44,365 nucleotides of DNA from positions 1-44,365 of the forward strand of contig CALBPI010000012.1 in NCBI GenBank assembly GCA_937899415.1, read 5' to 3'. The stretch comes from an uncultured Gammaproteobacteria bacterium (GTDB taxonomy: Bacteria; Pseudomonadota; Gammaproteobacteria; Steroidobacterales; Woeseiaceae). Below, one piece after another: positions 31,788 to 42,072 of the stretch; position 1 is the first letter of the stretch, and each line of letters opens with the position of its first letter. The notes below the pieces were generated by a model. That model was not told the DNA's origin. It saw nothing but the letters and a program-made list of their open reading frames with translations, and ran no database searches. Made by a program: the position numbers and the translations under genes.

Positions 31788-33215
31788 ATGACCCTGACCA
31801 TCCCCGATTTTTCGAGCGCGCGCGTGCTGGTCGCAGGCGACGTCATGCTGGACCAGTACTGGTTCGGTGCGACGGGCCGCATCTCGCCCGAAGCACCCGT
31901 GCCTGTCGTTCATGTCGATCGCGATGAAGAGCGCCCGGGCGGTGCCGCCAACGTGGCCGTGAATCTGGCGATGCTGGGCTGCGGGACCGGGCTCGTGGGT
32001 ATTGCGGGTGAAGACGCGGCGGCCGAGCGGCTGTCGGCCACACTTACAGAACGTGGGATCGACACCGCGCTCACGCGCGACCCGGACCGCCCCACGACGA
32101 CGAAGCTACGCGTGCTCTCGCGCAACCAGCAGCTCATCCGACTGGATCGTGAAGAGACGCCCGCGACGGCCGTATCACTGGGGCCGGCATTATCCGCGCG
32201 ACTCGCTGACGCTGACGTAGTGATCCTCTCGGACTACGGCAAGGGTGCCCTGCACGATGTGCCAGCTTTGATCTCGGCGTGTCGCGACGCAGGCTTGCCG
32301 GTGCTCGTCGATCCGAAGGGCAGTGACTTTGCTCGCTACGCGGGTGCGGCCGTGATCACACCGAATGAATCCGAGTTTCGCGCCGCAGCCGGTGACTGGC
32401 ACGACGATGCGGGGCTCGTCTCCCGTGCCGAGCAGATGATCGACGCACTGCACCTGGGTGCGTTGCTCATCACGCGCAGCGAGCGGGGTATGTTGCTCGT
32501 CCGGGCCGATGCCGAACCGTTCTTCCTCTCGACCGAAGCCCGCGAGGTCTACGACGTCACGGGCGCCGGCGACACGGTCATCGCGACGCTGGCTGCAGCG
32601 CTCGCGGCCGGTCAGGACATGACGGACGCCGTGGCGCTGGCGAACCTGGCCGCCGGCCGCGTCGTCGGCAAGATCGGCGTGGCGGGTGTCACGCCCTCGG
32701 AACTGCGCGTGGCACTGCACCGGCGCGGCAAGGGCGGCCGCGAGCCTGTCGACGCAGAAGCGCTTGCGGCGCTTGTCTCGGAGTCCCAACAGGCGGGCGA
32801 GCGCGTAGTCATGACCAACGGCTGCTTTGATGTGCTGCACGCGGGGCATGTGGCCTATCTCGAAGAGGCGAAGTCGCTGGGCGATCGCCTCGTCGTGGCC
32901 GTCAATGATGATGCCTCGGTGACCCGGCTCAAGGGGGCGGGGCGCCCAATCAACACGCTCGAGGATCGCATGCTCGTGCTGTCTGGACTGGCGGCCGTGG
33001 ACTGGGTTGTTCCGTTCTCCGAAGACACACCCGCGGCACTCATCGGGCAGGTATTGCCCGATGTACTTGTGAAAGGCGGCGATTACGCAGTCGCCGACAT
33101 TGCGGGCGGCGAGGCCGTGATCGCTAACGGTGGCGAGGTGCGTGTGCTGGCGTTTCGCCCGGGTCGCTCATCGACGCGCATCATCGAGCGCATGCGTGCG
33201 GCCGAGGGCAACTGA
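31788..33215 (+). CDS. hldE: bifunctional heptose kinase/adenylyltransferase
   Basis: A 475-aa protein, almost exactly the length of E. coli HldE (477). The N-terminal PfkB-type kinase (residues 1–~325; GDVMLDQYWFGATGRISPEAPVPV, PGGAANVAVNLA, DVTGAGDTVIATLA) phosphorylates heptose-7-phosphate at C1. The C-terminal cytidylyltransferase-like domain (from ~345; TNGCFDVLHAGHVAYLEEAK with the HxGH motif, and the closing GRSSTRIIERM) makes ADP-heptose. ATG 31788 is chosen; the open frame upstream is non-coding. It is 6 nt ahead of waaA, so this is an LPS inner-core operon. Confidence 0.97.
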   Translation: MTLTIPDFSSARVLVAGDVMLDQYWFGATGRISPEAPVPVVHVDRDEERPGGAANVAVNLAMLGCGTGLVGIAGEDAAAERLSATLTERGIDTALTRDPDRPTTTKLRVLSRNQQLIRLDREETPATAVSLGPALSARLADADVVILSDYGKGALHDVPALISACRDAGLPVLVDPKGSDFARYAGAAVITPNESEFRAAAGDWHDDAGLVSRAEQMIDALHLGALLITRSERGMLLVRADAEPFFLSTEAREVYDVTGAGDTVIATLAAALAAGQDMTDAVALANLAAGRVVGKIGVAGVTPSELRVALHRRGKGGREPVDAEALAALVSESQQAGERVVMTNGCFDVLHAGHVAYLEEAKSLGDRLVVAVNDDASVTRLKGAGRPINTLEDRMLVLSGLAAVDWVVPFSEDTPAALIGQVLPDVLVKGGDYAVADIAGGEAVIANGGEVRVLAFRPGRSSTRIIERMRAAEGN

Positions 33216-33221
33216 CCGCGC

Positions 33222-34514
33222 ATGATGCGCCTGTTCTACAACGTTCTCGTGTTCATTGGCTTACCGCTGGCCGCAGTCTACTGGGGCTGGCGCGCATTGC
33301 TGGACCCGAGTTTCCGCGGTCGCTGGTACCAACGTTTTGGCTTTGGTTACCCCAAGCGCGACGCCTCTGTGCGTCAAATCTGGGTCCACGCAGTATCTGT
33401 CGGGGAAGTGCAGGCCGCGGCACCGCTGGTGCGTGCCTTGCGCGAGGCCGTGCCCGATGCGCGCGTGCTCATCACAACCGTAACGCCGACGGGCGGCGAT
33501 CGCGTCCGCCTGCTGTTTAAGGAAGGCGTCGATCACGCGTACGCGCCCTACGATCTCCGACCCGCGGTCCGGCGGTTCTACAATCTCGTGCGTCCTGACC
33601 TCGCGATCATCATAGAGACTGAGCTCTGGCCCAACCTCTACCACGCCGCTGGCGTTCGTGGCATTCCGCTCGTGCTAGCCAGTGCACGTATTTCACCGCG
33701 CTCCATGCCTCGCTATCGACGGCTTGTCGGTTTGTTCCGCGACGCGCTGTCGAACGGCATCATCATCGCGGCGCAGAGCGAGGTCGACCGGCAGCGCTTT
33801 GTTGAGTTGGGCGCGCCCGAAGCGCGCACGTTTGTCAGTGGCAACATCAAGTTCGATCACCAGCTCGATGAGGGCGTGGCGCAAGCGGGCGCGGCGCTGC
33901 GTGGCACGAGCTTTCCGGGGCGGCCTGTGTGGGTTGCCGCGAGCACGCACGCCGGCGAAGAGGCGGTGCTCCTCGAAGCCCACCTGCGCCTGCGGGAGCG
34001 CTGGCCCGATGCCTTGCTGGTCCTGATTCCTCGGCACCCAGGGCGTTTTGACGATGCGGCGGGATTGCTCGATGAGCGCCGTGTGAGTTACGTGCGGCGC
34101 ACGGATGCGGTGCCCGTGCCTGCGGAGGCGACCGTGTTGCTGGGTGACACGATGGGCGAGGTCAACCTGTTTTATGCGGCGGGAGATGTCGCGTTCGTCG
34201 GCGGCAGCCTCGTTCCCGTCGGCGGGCACAACCTGCTCGAACCCGCGGCGCTCTCGCTACCGATCCTTGTGGGTCCGCACCTGTTCAACAGCGAAGACAT
34301 CGCGGGCATGTTCACCGAGTGTGGTGCGGCCGAGGTCGTGACCGATGCGGCCGAGATCGTGAACGCGGTCGACAGCCTGTTCAGGCGCGAACAGCTGCGC
34401 GAAACCATGGGCGGCAAGGCGCGCGCGCTGATCAGCGATAATCGCGGTGCCGTTGACCGGTTGCTTGAGCGGCTTGAGCCTCTGCTCGATCGCAATGCGA
34501 CACGTGCCGCCTAG
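33222..34514 (+). CDS. waaA: Kdo transferase
   Basis: A 430-aa glycosyltransferase (GT30) that adds Kdo from CMP-Kdo to lipid A precursor at the inner membrane. An N-terminal hydrophobic anchor (FYNVLVFIGLPLAAVYWGW) precedes the acceptor domain (WVHAVSVGEVQAAAPLVRAL, ETELWPNLYHAAGVRGIPLVLASARIS). The donor domain has WVAASTHAGEEAVLL and GDTMGEVNLFYAAGDVAFVGGSLVPVGGHNLLEPAALSLP-type motifs. Length is normal. It follows hldE in one operon and converges with tolC, with a 30-nt gap and no clear terminator. Confidence 0.97.
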   Translation: MMRLFYNVLVFIGLPLAAVYWGWRALLDPSFRGRWYQRFGFGYPKRDASVRQIWVHAVSVGEVQAAAPLVRALREAVPDARVLITTVTPTGGDRVRLLFKEGVDHAYAPYDLRPAVRRFYNLVRPDLAIIIETELWPNLYHAAGVRGIPLVLASARISPRSMPRYRRLVGLFRDALSNGIIIAAQSEVDRQRFVELGAPEARTFVSGNIKFDHQLDEGVAQAGAALRGTSFPGRPVWVAASTHAGEEAVLLEAHLRLRERWPDALLVLIPRHPGRFDDAAGLLDERRVSYVRRTDAVPVPAEATVLLGDTMGEVNLFYAAGDVAFVGGSLVPVGGHNLLEPAALSLPILVGPHLFNSEDIAGMFTECGAAEVVTDAAEIVNAVDSLFRREQLRETMGGKARALISDNRGAVDRLLERLEPLLDRNATRAA

Positions 34515-34544
34515 CGGCGGTGACACGGTGCCACCAGGTTTGCC

Positions 34545-35945
34545 TTAGCCTTCGAGCAAGGTGTTGATCCGCTCGAGATCCTGCACTTGCAGCGAGCCTG
34601 ACGCCTGTTTGAGACGTAAAACGTTGAGCAGGTAATCGTAGCGTGCGCGCAGGTACTGGGTGCGAGCATTGAAGAGCTGGCGCTGTGCGTCGAGTACGTC
34701 GACGGTCGTACGGGTGCCGACCTCAAATCCTGCTTGGGTGGCCTCGAGTGCCACCTGGCTCGACTTCAATGCCTGTTCGAGCGCCTTCGTGCGCGAGATT
34801 TCCGCAAGTACGCCCAGGTAGGAATCACGCGCCAAACGCTCAGTCTCACGTGCGATGCGCTGAGCACGTTCGCGCGCGGCGCGGTGCAGGTAGACGGCCT
34901 CGCGGACGCGCGATGAGTTTGCGCCGCCGGCGAAGATCGGCACGTTCACCTGCAGCGAGATCGAGTCCTGGTCGCTGCTCGAGAAAAAGTCCTGGAACGG
35001 TGCGCCGTTGTTCGACTGCTCCTGCTCGTTTTCGTTGCTGTTGCGAGACACCACGAGATCGAGCGTGGGCATGAATGACGATCGACGGGAGCTCACTTCC
35101 TTACTGGCGATATCTGCAGAAATGCGGCTCGCGATAAGATCAAGGTTTTGCTCCAGCGCCTGTTGCACCCACTGCTCTTCGTCGGCGGGCGTTGGCGGCG
35201 TCAGCGGTACCGTCTGACCGGGCTTCGCCAAATCGCCCGTGCCACCGCCGATGATTTCGGCGAGCAGATTCTTGGCATTGGCCAGTGCGCGTTTGGCCGC
35301 GATTTCATCGGCGACCGCCTGGTCAAAAGCGGCCTGTGATTCTTGTACGTCCGTAATGGCGATCAGACCGACCTCGAAGCGTTTCTGAGCCTGGTCCAGC
35401 TGCTTGGCAATGGCGGTCTTGTTGGCTTCGCTGGCCTCCAGTGAGTCCTCGGCGGCGAGTACATCAAAGTAACGCTCTGCGACGCGGAGCATGAGGCCTT
35501 GTTGCGCACCCTCGTAGTTGGCTTCCGCTTCGGCGACCCGCTTGTCGGCCTGCTGCAAGCCGATGAACTGGTCCCAGCGGAATACAGTCTGGCGCAGCTG
35601 CAGTTGCCAGAACGTTGACTCGACGTTTTGTGATTCGAAGGGGGTCACGACCTGCACGACGTCACCACTAGGCAGCGTCTGTGGGAAGGCCTGGACACCG
35701 CCGCTCTCAGAGCGCGTTTCGTTGCCCGACGCGTTGATTTGCGGGAACAACAGGCCACGGGCCTGGGGTCGCAGCTCGCTGTTGGCCAGCAGGTTGGCTT
35801 CCGCCTCGCGGATCTGGGGGTCGGACTGCAGCGCGCGCTGGTAGATGTCGAGCAGGTCCTCGGCGCTGGCTTGTGGGCTTGCGATGCACGCGAACACGGT
35901 TAAGGCAGCGCCCGCGAGCGCCGCGCGGAAGCGGGAATTTGTCAT
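34545..35945 (-). CDS. tolC: TolC-family outer-membrane efflux protein
   Basis: A 466-aa precursor. The signal peptide is residues 1–28 (RAALAGAALTVFACIASPQASA). The mature protein has the two OEP repeats: EDLLDIYQRALQSDPQIREAEANLLA at the start, and the second repeat beginning near SRRSSFMPTLDLVVSRN with a terminal GTRTTVDVLDAQRQLFNARTQYLRARYDYLLNVLRLKQASG. These are TolC hallmarks. It serves as a trimeric exit duct for efflux pumps and type I secretion; no pump partner is adjacent. ATG at 35945 starts the signal peptide. It is downstream of pcm and the rhodanese gene, an arrangement common in related Gammaproteobacteria, but it also has a promoter of its own. Confidence 0.96.
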   Translation of the reverse strand: MTNSRFRAALAGAALTVFACIASPQASAEDLLDIYQRALQSDPQIREAEANLLANSELRPQARGLLFPQINASGNETRSESGGVQAFPQTLPSGDVVQVVTPFESQNVESTFWQLQLRQTVFRWDQFIGLQQADKRVAEAEANYEGAQQGLMLRVAERYFDVLAAEDSLEASEANKTAIAKQLDQAQKRFEVGLIAITDVQESQAAFDQAVADEIAAKRALANAKNLLAEIIGGGTGDLAKPGQTVPLTPPTPADEEQWVQQALEQNLDLIASRISADIASKEVSSRRSSFMPTLDLVVSRNSNENEQEQSNNGAPFQDFFSSSDQDSISLQVNVPIFAGGANSSRVREAVYLHRAARERAQRIARETERLARDSYLGVLAEISRTKALEQALKSSQVALEATQAGFEVGTRTTVDVLDAQRQLFNARTQYLRARYDYLLNVLRLKQASGSLQVQDLERINTLLEG

Positions 35946-35985
35946 GGTTTTGGGGCTTCGTGCTGGTGTTATAGTACGGTAATAC

Positions 35986-36012
35986 ACTATAGCGCCTCTG
36001 TGGCGTGGTCAA
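35986..36012 (-). promoter_or_regulatory. tolC promoter
   Basis: Minus strand -35 TTGACC (36007–36012), 15-bp spacer, -10 TATAGT (35986–35991), 40 nt before the tolC ATG. The -35 overlaps the stop codon of the rhodanese gene. The spacer is short for sigma-70, so strength is uncertain. Confidence 0.5.
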
Positions 36013-36329
36013 TAGCGCGGCAGCTCCGGGTCGACGTCCGTCGACCAACGGTCTATGCCGCCAGTTACGTTATAGATGCCGCTGCGGCCCGAATGGATGA
36101 GAAAGGCTGCCGCCTGGGCACTGCGCATGCCGCCATGGCAGAGCACCGCGACGGGGCGATCGGCGGGCACTTCGTCAATTCGCGACTGCAATGTGCCCAG
36201 CGGAATGTTGAGGCTGCCCTCAATCTGCACGACATCGCGCTCCCAGTCTTCACGCACGTCGAGCAGGCACCAGTCGCGTTTGCCAAGCTCGGGCGCCAGT
36301 TCGGCGGGTTCGATTTCGGGCAGACTCAA
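36009..36329 (-). CDS. single-domain rhodanese-like protein
   Basis: A 106-aa cytoplasmic protein, the size of GlpE. It is one rhodanese domain: WCLLDVREDWERD, then the active-site loop LCHGGMRSAQAAAFL with the persulfide-forming Cys, ending in a VTGGIDRW motif. It transfers sulfane sulfur to thiol acceptors. It overlaps pcm by ATGA and precedes tolC by 63 nt. Confidence 0.92.
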   Translation of the reverse strand: MSLPEIEPAELAPELGKRDWCLLDVREDWERDVVQIEGSLNIPLGTLQSRIDEVPADRPVAVLCHGGMRSAQAAAFLIHSGRSGIYNVTGGIDRWSTDVDPELPRY

Positions 36330-36976
36330 AACTCGAAGCTCTGTTTTGGTTCGAAATTGACCAGATACGGCAGTTGTGTCTCAAGCAGGTCCTCGGCGTA
36401 CCAGCGGTCCTCTGCCGCGCGCTGGACGAGTCGTGCGGTCATGGCAGGTGCGGCACCCTCGACGACGAAGAGCCGGCCTTCGAGGTCGAGCAGTTGCTCC
36501 AGGGCTTTGGAACCGCGGTTGATCGCGCCGCCCACGACGATGACATCGAAGCGTTCATCGGGCAGTCCCGCCGGCGCTTCGGCCTCGTGCACGGTGACCC
36601 GGTCCACGCCCGCCTGGCGCAGGTTGTTGCGCGCGGCTTCGGCGAGCGCACCGACGCGCTCCAGCGTGGTGACGTGACCGCCAAGCAGTGCCATGCAGGC
36701 CGCGAGATAGCCGCTGCCCGTGCCAATTTCCAGCACGCGGTCTCCGGTTTGAACGGACACGGCTTGCAGGATGCGGCCGTCGATACGGGGCGAAAAGGTA
36801 CGCTGGCCGTGCCCGATCGGCACACCGGCGTCGGCGTAGGCCGCGTCGCGCCAAGCCTCGGGCACGAAGTGCTCCCGCGGCAGCTGGTTCATGATCTCGA
36901 GAACGGCGTCATCGAGTACGTCAAAACTGCGGACTTGCTGCGTCACCATCTGGTAGCGCGCATGCTCAAAATTCAT
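36326..36976 (-). CDS. pcm: protein-L-isoaspartate O-methyltransferase
   Basis: A 216-aa SAM-dependent methyltransferase repairing isoaspartyl residues in damaged proteins. N-terminal MVTQQVRSFDVLDDAVLEIMNQLPREHFVPE and GHGQRTFSPRIDGRILQA match PCMT; the SAM loop is VLEIGTGSGYLAA. The usual PISQP loop is replaced by GHGQRTFSP, as in shorter proteobacterial relatives. ATG at 36976 (MNFEHARYQMV) is the standard start. It heads the pcm–rhodanese–tolC cluster. Confidence 0.93.
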   Translation of the reverse strand: MNFEHARYQMVTQQVRSFDVLDDAVLEIMNQLPREHFVPEAWRDAAYADAGVPIGHGQRTFSPRIDGRILQAVSVQTGDRVLEIGTGSGYLAACMALLGGHVTTLERVGALAEAARNNLRQAGVDRVTVHEAEAPAGLPDERFDVIVVGGAINRGSKALEQLLDLEGRLFVVEGAAPAMTARLVQRAAEDRWYAEDLLETQLPYLVNFEPKQSFEF

Positions 36977-37195
36977 CGTCTGTTCCGTCCCCTTGGAAAC
37001 GGCGCGATTATCCCACAGGCCCCGGTGACCCGGTAGCCGGGACGAATCTCCCAGCCGCCTCACGTTATGGTCAAAACGGACAATAATGAGGGGGTAAATG
37101 GGCTACGCTCGAAATCGAATAACAGAACAAGCGGTGCAGCACACAAGACACCGTATGCATTGCCGTGCAACGGCCCGCAGTGACCGCGGCCGGCG

Positions 37196-39598
37196 GTGGC
37201 GCGTGATGGCCCAGGTCAGACGCGGCGCGACGACGAGCGTAACGTCGTGCATTACGACGCGTGCAGCCGCAGAGGTTTGGCCATCTTGTTGACTCGCCTG
37301 GACACGCTCACGATAGCGCTCGCATCTGCGGTGCTCGTACTCGGCGTGCTTGTGCTTGTGTACTGGCGCCGGCAGCGGGCGCTGCGCGCGCGTCTCGCGC
37401 GACTTTCGGGCGAAGTCCGTGACGCGGCCTCGGATTCCTTCGTGGGTCGCCGGCTCGACACCGATGCCGACGATAGTCTCGCGCCGATCAACCAGACCAT
37501 CAACCAGCTCTTCGACGCGTTGGGTGAGAAGGAGCGCGAACTCGCTGATCGCGACGTCTGGTTCGCGCGCTTCGCAGGCGCCTTGCCTGAAGTCACTCTG
37601 ATCCACAACGAACGCATCCTGTTCGCCAACGAGACGGCCGCCGCGCTGCTGGGTGTTGAGGCGCGGCAGCTCATCGACAAGCCTGTCACCGATCTCGTCA
37701 AACCGCCGTATCGCGCGCTCGTGCGTGAGACCACGGCACGTCGGCTTGCAGGCGAGCAGGTGCCAGAACGTCAGGAGCTGCAGCTCATCAGTGCCGAGAA
37801 CGGCGCGCAATGGGTCGAAGCCAGCGGTGTCCTGACCACCTACCGCGGGCAGCCCGCCGTCCTGACGGTGGCGCGCGACATCGGCTATCGAAAGGCGGGC
37901 GGCGATCCCGAGGCGGGCAACGGTGTGTTGCCCATGGCGCTCGAGGGTATTGCCGAGTGCATCGTGACGACCGACAAACAGGGTGTGGTGCTCTGGATGA
38001 ACAACGCGGCCGAGCAAACGCTGGGTGTGCTGCGCAACGACGCTGTCGGCATGCCATTCGGCCAGATCGCCACACTCGTCGATGAGATCGATTTCAAGGC
38101 ATTGGGTAATCCCGTCGAACGGTGTCTCGCGCAACGCCAACGCATCAACATGGGCCGTCGCGCCTTGCTGCTGCGATCGAGCGGCGGCGAGAGTTGCTCC
38201 GTTGAGCTGACGGCGTCGCCCATCGAGCGTCGCGATGGTGAGCTCGAAGGTTGCATCGTCGTATTCCACGACGTGTCCGAAATCCGCGGCCATGCGCGCC
38301 AGATCACCTACCAGGCCAGCCACGACGCGTTGACGGGGCTCATCAACCGACGCGAGTTCGAAGGGCGTGTTTCTGCGGCCGTGAAGTCGGCACGCGGCAA
38401 AGGCACGCGCCACATCGTCGCCTACCTCGACCTCGATCGTTTCAAGACCGTCAACGACTCCTGTGGTCACCAGGCCGGCGACGAGCTGCTGCGCAAGGTG
38501 GCCTCGATCCTGCGCGACCAGGTGCGCGACAGCGATTCTGTGGCACGCATCGGCGGCGATGAGTTCGCCATGCTGCTGCCGGGCTGTCCGATCGATAAGG
38601 CCAGCGCGATCGCCGATGAGACCTGTAAGGCGATTGCGGACTACCGTTTCGTCTGGCGTGACCGTATTTTCACGATCGGTGTGAGCATCGGTCTGCTTGA
38701 GGTCACGGATCAGGCGGGCAGCGTGCAGGACGTGCTCGCTGCTGCCGATTCGGCGTGCTACATGGCCAAGCGCGCGGGCCGCGGCAAGGTGCACATCTAT
38801 TCTGAGACGGATGAAATCATCGCTCGTGAACGGGGCGAGATCCGCTGGCTGCAGCGCCTGCAGACGGCGCTCAAAGAAGGGCGGTTCGGTTTGGCGGTGC
38901 AGCCCATCATCTCTTTGGCGCGGGGCCCCAATGGCCAGCCCAATGGTCCCGCCTGCGAGGTGCTCCTGCGCCTGCACGGGCGCCACGGCGAGGTCGTGAA
39001 TCCCTCCGAGTTTCTCGACGCCGCCGAGCGCTACCAGCTCATGCCGGACATCGATCGCTGGGTCGTGCGTACCACCTTCGCGGCGGTCGCCAACCACGAG
39101 CTGAAACTGCCGGCCGGGCGCAGCTGCGCCATCAATTTGTCGGGCCAGACGCTCTCCGACGATGGCTTCCTCGAATTCGTCGTCGACGCACTCGACACGG
39201 CGGGGCTCGCGGCTGAGTTGTTCTGTTTCGAGGTCACCGAAGAGGCGGTCTACGAGCACTTCGCGAACGCGCGCCGGTTCATCGAGGTGCTGCACGGCAT
39301 GGGCAGCCGCTTCGCGCTCGACAATTACGGCAGCGCGCCGGGCGCGTTCACGCGGCTTCGTGACCTGCCGCTCGACTACCTCAAGATCGACGGCAAGCTG
39401 ACCCGCAACCTCGCCCAGGACAGCGTCAATCAGGAACTGGTCGCATCGATGATCCGTCTGGCCGACACCATGAAGTTCCGTACGGTGGCGGAGCAGGTCG
39501 AAGGCCAGGAAGACTTCGACACGCTGCGTGATCTGGGCGTCGACTTCGCGCAGGGCTTCTTCATCCGACAGCCGGACCTGCTGGGCGATTCTGCATAG
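37196..39598 (+). CDS. membrane-anchored PAS–PAS–GGDEF–EAL protein with degenerate EAL
   Basis: Up to 800 aa (GTG at 37196; a TTG at 37286 after GAGG is a plausible shorter start). One membrane helix lies at about 36–57, then a coiled linker and two PAS-like domains (~122–230, ~246–366). The GGDEF domain has FDLDRF-type text at LDLDRFKTVND, GGDEF at 453–457 and I-site RDSD at 444–447, so cyclase activity is expected. The EAL domain (~548–795) has EVL (588–590) in place of EAL, Asn647, Glu682, but DN at 709–710 where both aspartates normally bind metal; Lys730 and Glu766 remain. Phosphodiesterase activity is therefore doubtful. It is divergent from pcm. Confidence 0.93.
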   Translation: MARDGPGQTRRDDERNVVHYDACSRRGLAILLTRLDTLTIALASAVLVLGVLVLVYWRRQRALRARLARLSGEVRDAASDSFVGRRLDTDADDSLAPINQTINQLFDALGEKERELADRDVWFARFAGALPEVTLIHNERILFANETAAALLGVEARQLIDKPVTDLVKPPYRALVRETTARRLAGEQVPERQELQLISAENGAQWVEASGVLTTYRGQPAVLTVARDIGYRKAGGDPEAGNGVLPMALEGIAECIVTTDKQGVVLWMNNAAEQTLGVLRNDAVGMPFGQIATLVDEIDFKALGNPVERCLAQRQRINMGRRALLLRSSGGESCSVELTASPIERRDGELEGCIVVFHDVSEIRGHARQITYQASHDALTGLINRREFEGRVSAAVKSARGKGTRHIVAYLDLDRFKTVNDSCGHQAGDELLRKVASILRDQVRDSDSVARIGGDEFAMLLPGCPIDKASAIADETCKAIADYRFVWRDRIFTIGVSIGLLEVTDQAGSVQDVLAAADSACYMAKRAGRGKVHIYSETDEIIARERGEIRWLQRLQTALKEGRFGLAVQPIISLARGPNGQPNGPACEVLLRLHGRHGEVVNPSEFLDAAERYQLMPDIDRWVVRTTFAAVANHELKLPAGRSCAINLSGQTLSDDGFLEFVVDALDTAGLAAELFCFEVTEEAVYEHFANARRFIEVLHGMGSRFALDNYGSAPGAFTRLRDLPLDYLKIDGKLTRNLAQDSVNQELVASMIRLADTMKFRTVAEQVEGQEDFDTLRDLGVDFAQGFFIRQPDLLGDSA

Positions 39599-39614
39599 GC
39601 AGCTGCTGCGCGCC

Positions 39615-39646
39615 AAAAAAAAGCCCGGCACCTGGCCGGGCTTTTT
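39615..39646. terminator. bidirectional intrinsic terminator
   Basis: GCCCGGC (39623–39629) pairs with GCCGGGC (39635–39641), flanked by eight A on the left and five T on the right. It serves the GGDEF–EAL gene on the plus strand and the pyrophosphatase gene on the minus strand. Confidence 0.92.
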
Positions 39647-39664
39647 CGTGTCCTGCAGTGGTTC

Positions 39665-41809
39665 TTAGAGGAACTTCAGCAGGACGCCGCCGTACTGTAC
39701 GAAGAACGGTACGAACACGAGCGACAGAATCGCCGACAGCTTGATCAGGATGTTCAGCGACGGGCCGGAGGTGTCCTTGAGCGGATCACCCACGGTGTCG
39801 CCGACAACGGCTGCCTTGTGGTTTTCCGTGCCCTTGCCGCCCAGGTTGCCGGCTTCGATGTACTTCTTCGCGTTGTCCCAGGCACCGCCCGAGTTGGACG
39901 CCGAGATCGCGAGCACACCACCGGAAACCAGGGACCCCGCCAGCAGGCCGGCCGTGGCCTGGATGCCGAACAGGAAGCCTGTCACGAGCGGCGCGCCCAT
40001 GATCAGGATGCCGGGCGCGACCATTTCGCGAACCGCCGCCTGCGTCGAGATCGAGACGCACTGTGCGTAGTCGGGGTCACCCGTGCCTTCCATGATGCCC
40101 GGGATCGCTTTGAACTGGCGACGCACCTCTTCGATCATCTTGAACGCCGCAGCGCCGACCGACTTCATCGTCATCGCCGTGAACAGCGCCGGCAGCACGG
40201 CACCGATGAACAGGCCGCTGAAGACCATCGGGTCGAGCAGGTTGATCGAGCCAAGAAGATCCGATGTCGGATCCTGTTCCTTGAGCAGCAGGTCAGCGCG
40301 CGTCAGGAACGCGGCGAACAGCGCCAGTGAGGTCAGGATGGCGGCGCCGATGGCGAAGCCTTTGCCGATGGCAGCCGTGGTGTTACCAGCTGAGTCCAGC
40401 ACGTCCGTGCGCTCGCGTACGTGTTCGGGCATGCCGGCCATCTCAGCGATACCACCCGCGTTATCGGCAACGGGGCCGTAGGCGTCGATCGTCAGTGCGA
40501 TGACCAGCGTGCCGAGCATGCCCAGCGAGGCGATGGCCACGCCGTACATACCGGCCAGCATCCAGGGGATGTAGATGGCCAGGCCAATGGCGAGGTACGG
40601 GCCGACGGCGCTCTTGTAGCCGAGAGCCAGGCCAAAAATGATGTTGGTCGCGGTACCCGTCTGGGTGGACTCTGCCACTTCACGAACGGGGCCGTAGGCG
40701 TCCGACGTGTAGTACTCGGTGAGCAGCCCCACGACGAGGCCGGCGATCAGACCGGTCAGGAAGCAGAGGTACACGCCGAGCGAGGTGTACGGGACGCCGG
40801 CGATTTCGAAGTCTGCCGGGACGAGCATGTCGGTCACGAAGTACATGACCACGGCCATGATCGTGCTTGAGATGATCAGCATGCGCTTCAGCGCCGGGCC
40901 GACCTGGGCTTCAGTCGTCACACGAATCAGCAGGATCGTGACAAGGCTTACCGGGATGCCGATCGCCGAGATCACGATGGGGTAGAGCAGCGCGTCGACG
41001 TTGCCCGCAAACGCGATGGCCGAGATGACCATGGCGGCGCAGGTGCTTTCCGCGCAGGAGCCGAACAGATCGGCGCCCATGCCAGCAACGTCACCCACGT
41101 TGTCGCCCACATTGTCGGCGATGACCGCCGGGTTGCGCGGATCGTCTTCTGGAATACCGGCTTCGACCTTGCCGACAAGGTCAGCGCCGACGTCGGCTGC
41201 TTTCGTGAAGATGCCGCCACCAACACGCGCGAACAATGCGATCGCGGAGCCGCCGAGACCGAAGCCTGCGATGACTTCCATGAGGATGTGCGGCGGCAGG
41301 TCGTCCGGCAGGACGTATTTGAGACCCAGGTAGATCAGCAGCATGCCGAGCGAGGCCAGACTGACCAGCGCGAAGCCCATGACGGCACCCGAATGCAGCG
41401 CGAGGTTAAACGCGCTGGCGAGCGACTGGTTGGCCGAGACCGTCGTACGGGCGTTGCCCGCGGTTGCGATCTTCATGCCGATGTAGCCGCTGGCGATTGA
41501 GATCAGCGAACCAAACAGGAACGCGACAGCGGTGTATGCGCCTTCATTGACGTTCGCCGTATGGTGATCGTCGATCAAGAGCACGATGACAATGCCGAAC
41601 AGGACCATGAAGATGGCCATGAACTTGTATTCCTGCTTGAGGAACGCCATCGCGCCGTCGGCGATTGCTGCGTGGATCTTGCGCAGCTTGCCGCGTGTTT
41701 CGGCGTCTTCGACACCCATGTCGACCGCGACGCGGCTGACCGAGCGTGAGTAGAAAAAGGCCACAGCGAGTCCGAAAAGGGACAGGGCCAGGATAATCGC
41801 AACAGACAT
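39665..41809 (-). CDS. hppA: membrane-bound ion-pumping pyrophosphatase
   Basis: A 714-aa polytopic protein (about sixteen helices) that couples PPi hydrolysis to proton (or sodium) export. Substrate-site motifs are intact: [49 protein letters not shown], and near the C-terminus [26 protein letters not shown] split around 668–700. In the region that separates subclasses it has GNTTAA (Ala rather than Lys), the signature of potassium-dependent enzymes. ATG at 41809 is preferred to an upstream start adding 16 polar residues. It lies downstream of the PPi-dependent phosphofructokinase gene on the same strand, so both may draw on the PPi pool. Confidence 0.96.
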   Translation of the reverse strand: MSVAIILALSLFGLAVAFFYSRSVSRVAVDMGVEDAETRGKLRKIHAAIADGAMAFLKQEYKFMAIFMVLFGIVIVLLIDDHHTANVNEGAYTAVAFLFGSLISIASGYIGMKIATAGNARTTVSANQSLASAFNLALHSGAVMGFALVSLASLGMLLIYLGLKYVLPDDLPPHILMEVIAGFGLGGSAIALFARVGGGIFTKAADVGADLVGKVEAGIPEDDPRNPAVIADNVGDNVGDVAGMGADLFGSCAESTCAAMVISAIAFAGNVDALLYPIVISAIGIPVSLVTILLIRVTTEAQVGPALKRMLIISSTIMAVVMYFVTDMLVPADFEIAGVPYTSLGVYLCFLTGLIAGLVVGLLTEYYTSDAYGPVREVAESTQTGTATNIIFGLALGYKSAVGPYLAIGLAIYIPWMLAGMYGVAIASLGMLGTLVIALTIDAYGPVADNAGGIAEMAGMPEHVRERTDVLDSAGNTTAAIGKGFAIGAAILTSLALFAAFLTRADLLLKEQDPTSDLLGSINLLDPMVFSGLFIGAVLPALFTAMTMKSVGAAAFKMIEEVRRQFKAIPGIMEGTGDPDYAQCVSISTQAAVREMVAPGILIMGAPLVTGFLFGIQATAGLLAGSLVSGGVLAISASNSGGAWDNAKKYIEAGNLGGKGTENHKAAVVGDTVGDPLKDTSGPSLNILIKLSAILSLVFVPFFVQYGGVLLKFL

Positions 41810-42072
41810 GCTGATTGTTACTCCGTCATAGTCGTCCGGAGGGCGTCGGCGTGGCACACGGGGCTACAAGGTGCGATTTGCGGCACCTGGTCCTATGTAA
41901 AACGCGGCTGGAATCCCCCACAGATTGACATCTGTCTTATTGATGCGTGTCGAGCGCACCGCCGCCGCGACCTTCCGTCCTCAGAATGGCCGCCGCACAG
42001 ACGCGTGCGATCGATATTTGTCGGAAAACTTAGTGGAAAACGCCCGTTAGGCGACCCCACAAAGCGCGCGGA

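Noticed and set aside
37103-39631. 842-codon minus-strand frame
   Set aside because: Antisense to the GGDEF–EAL gene; Arg/His/Asp-rich text without any domain, a product of high third-position GC.
42040-42072. Terminator after pfp
   Set aside because: Only a 4-bp stem (CGCC/GGCG) before TTTT; too weak to call.
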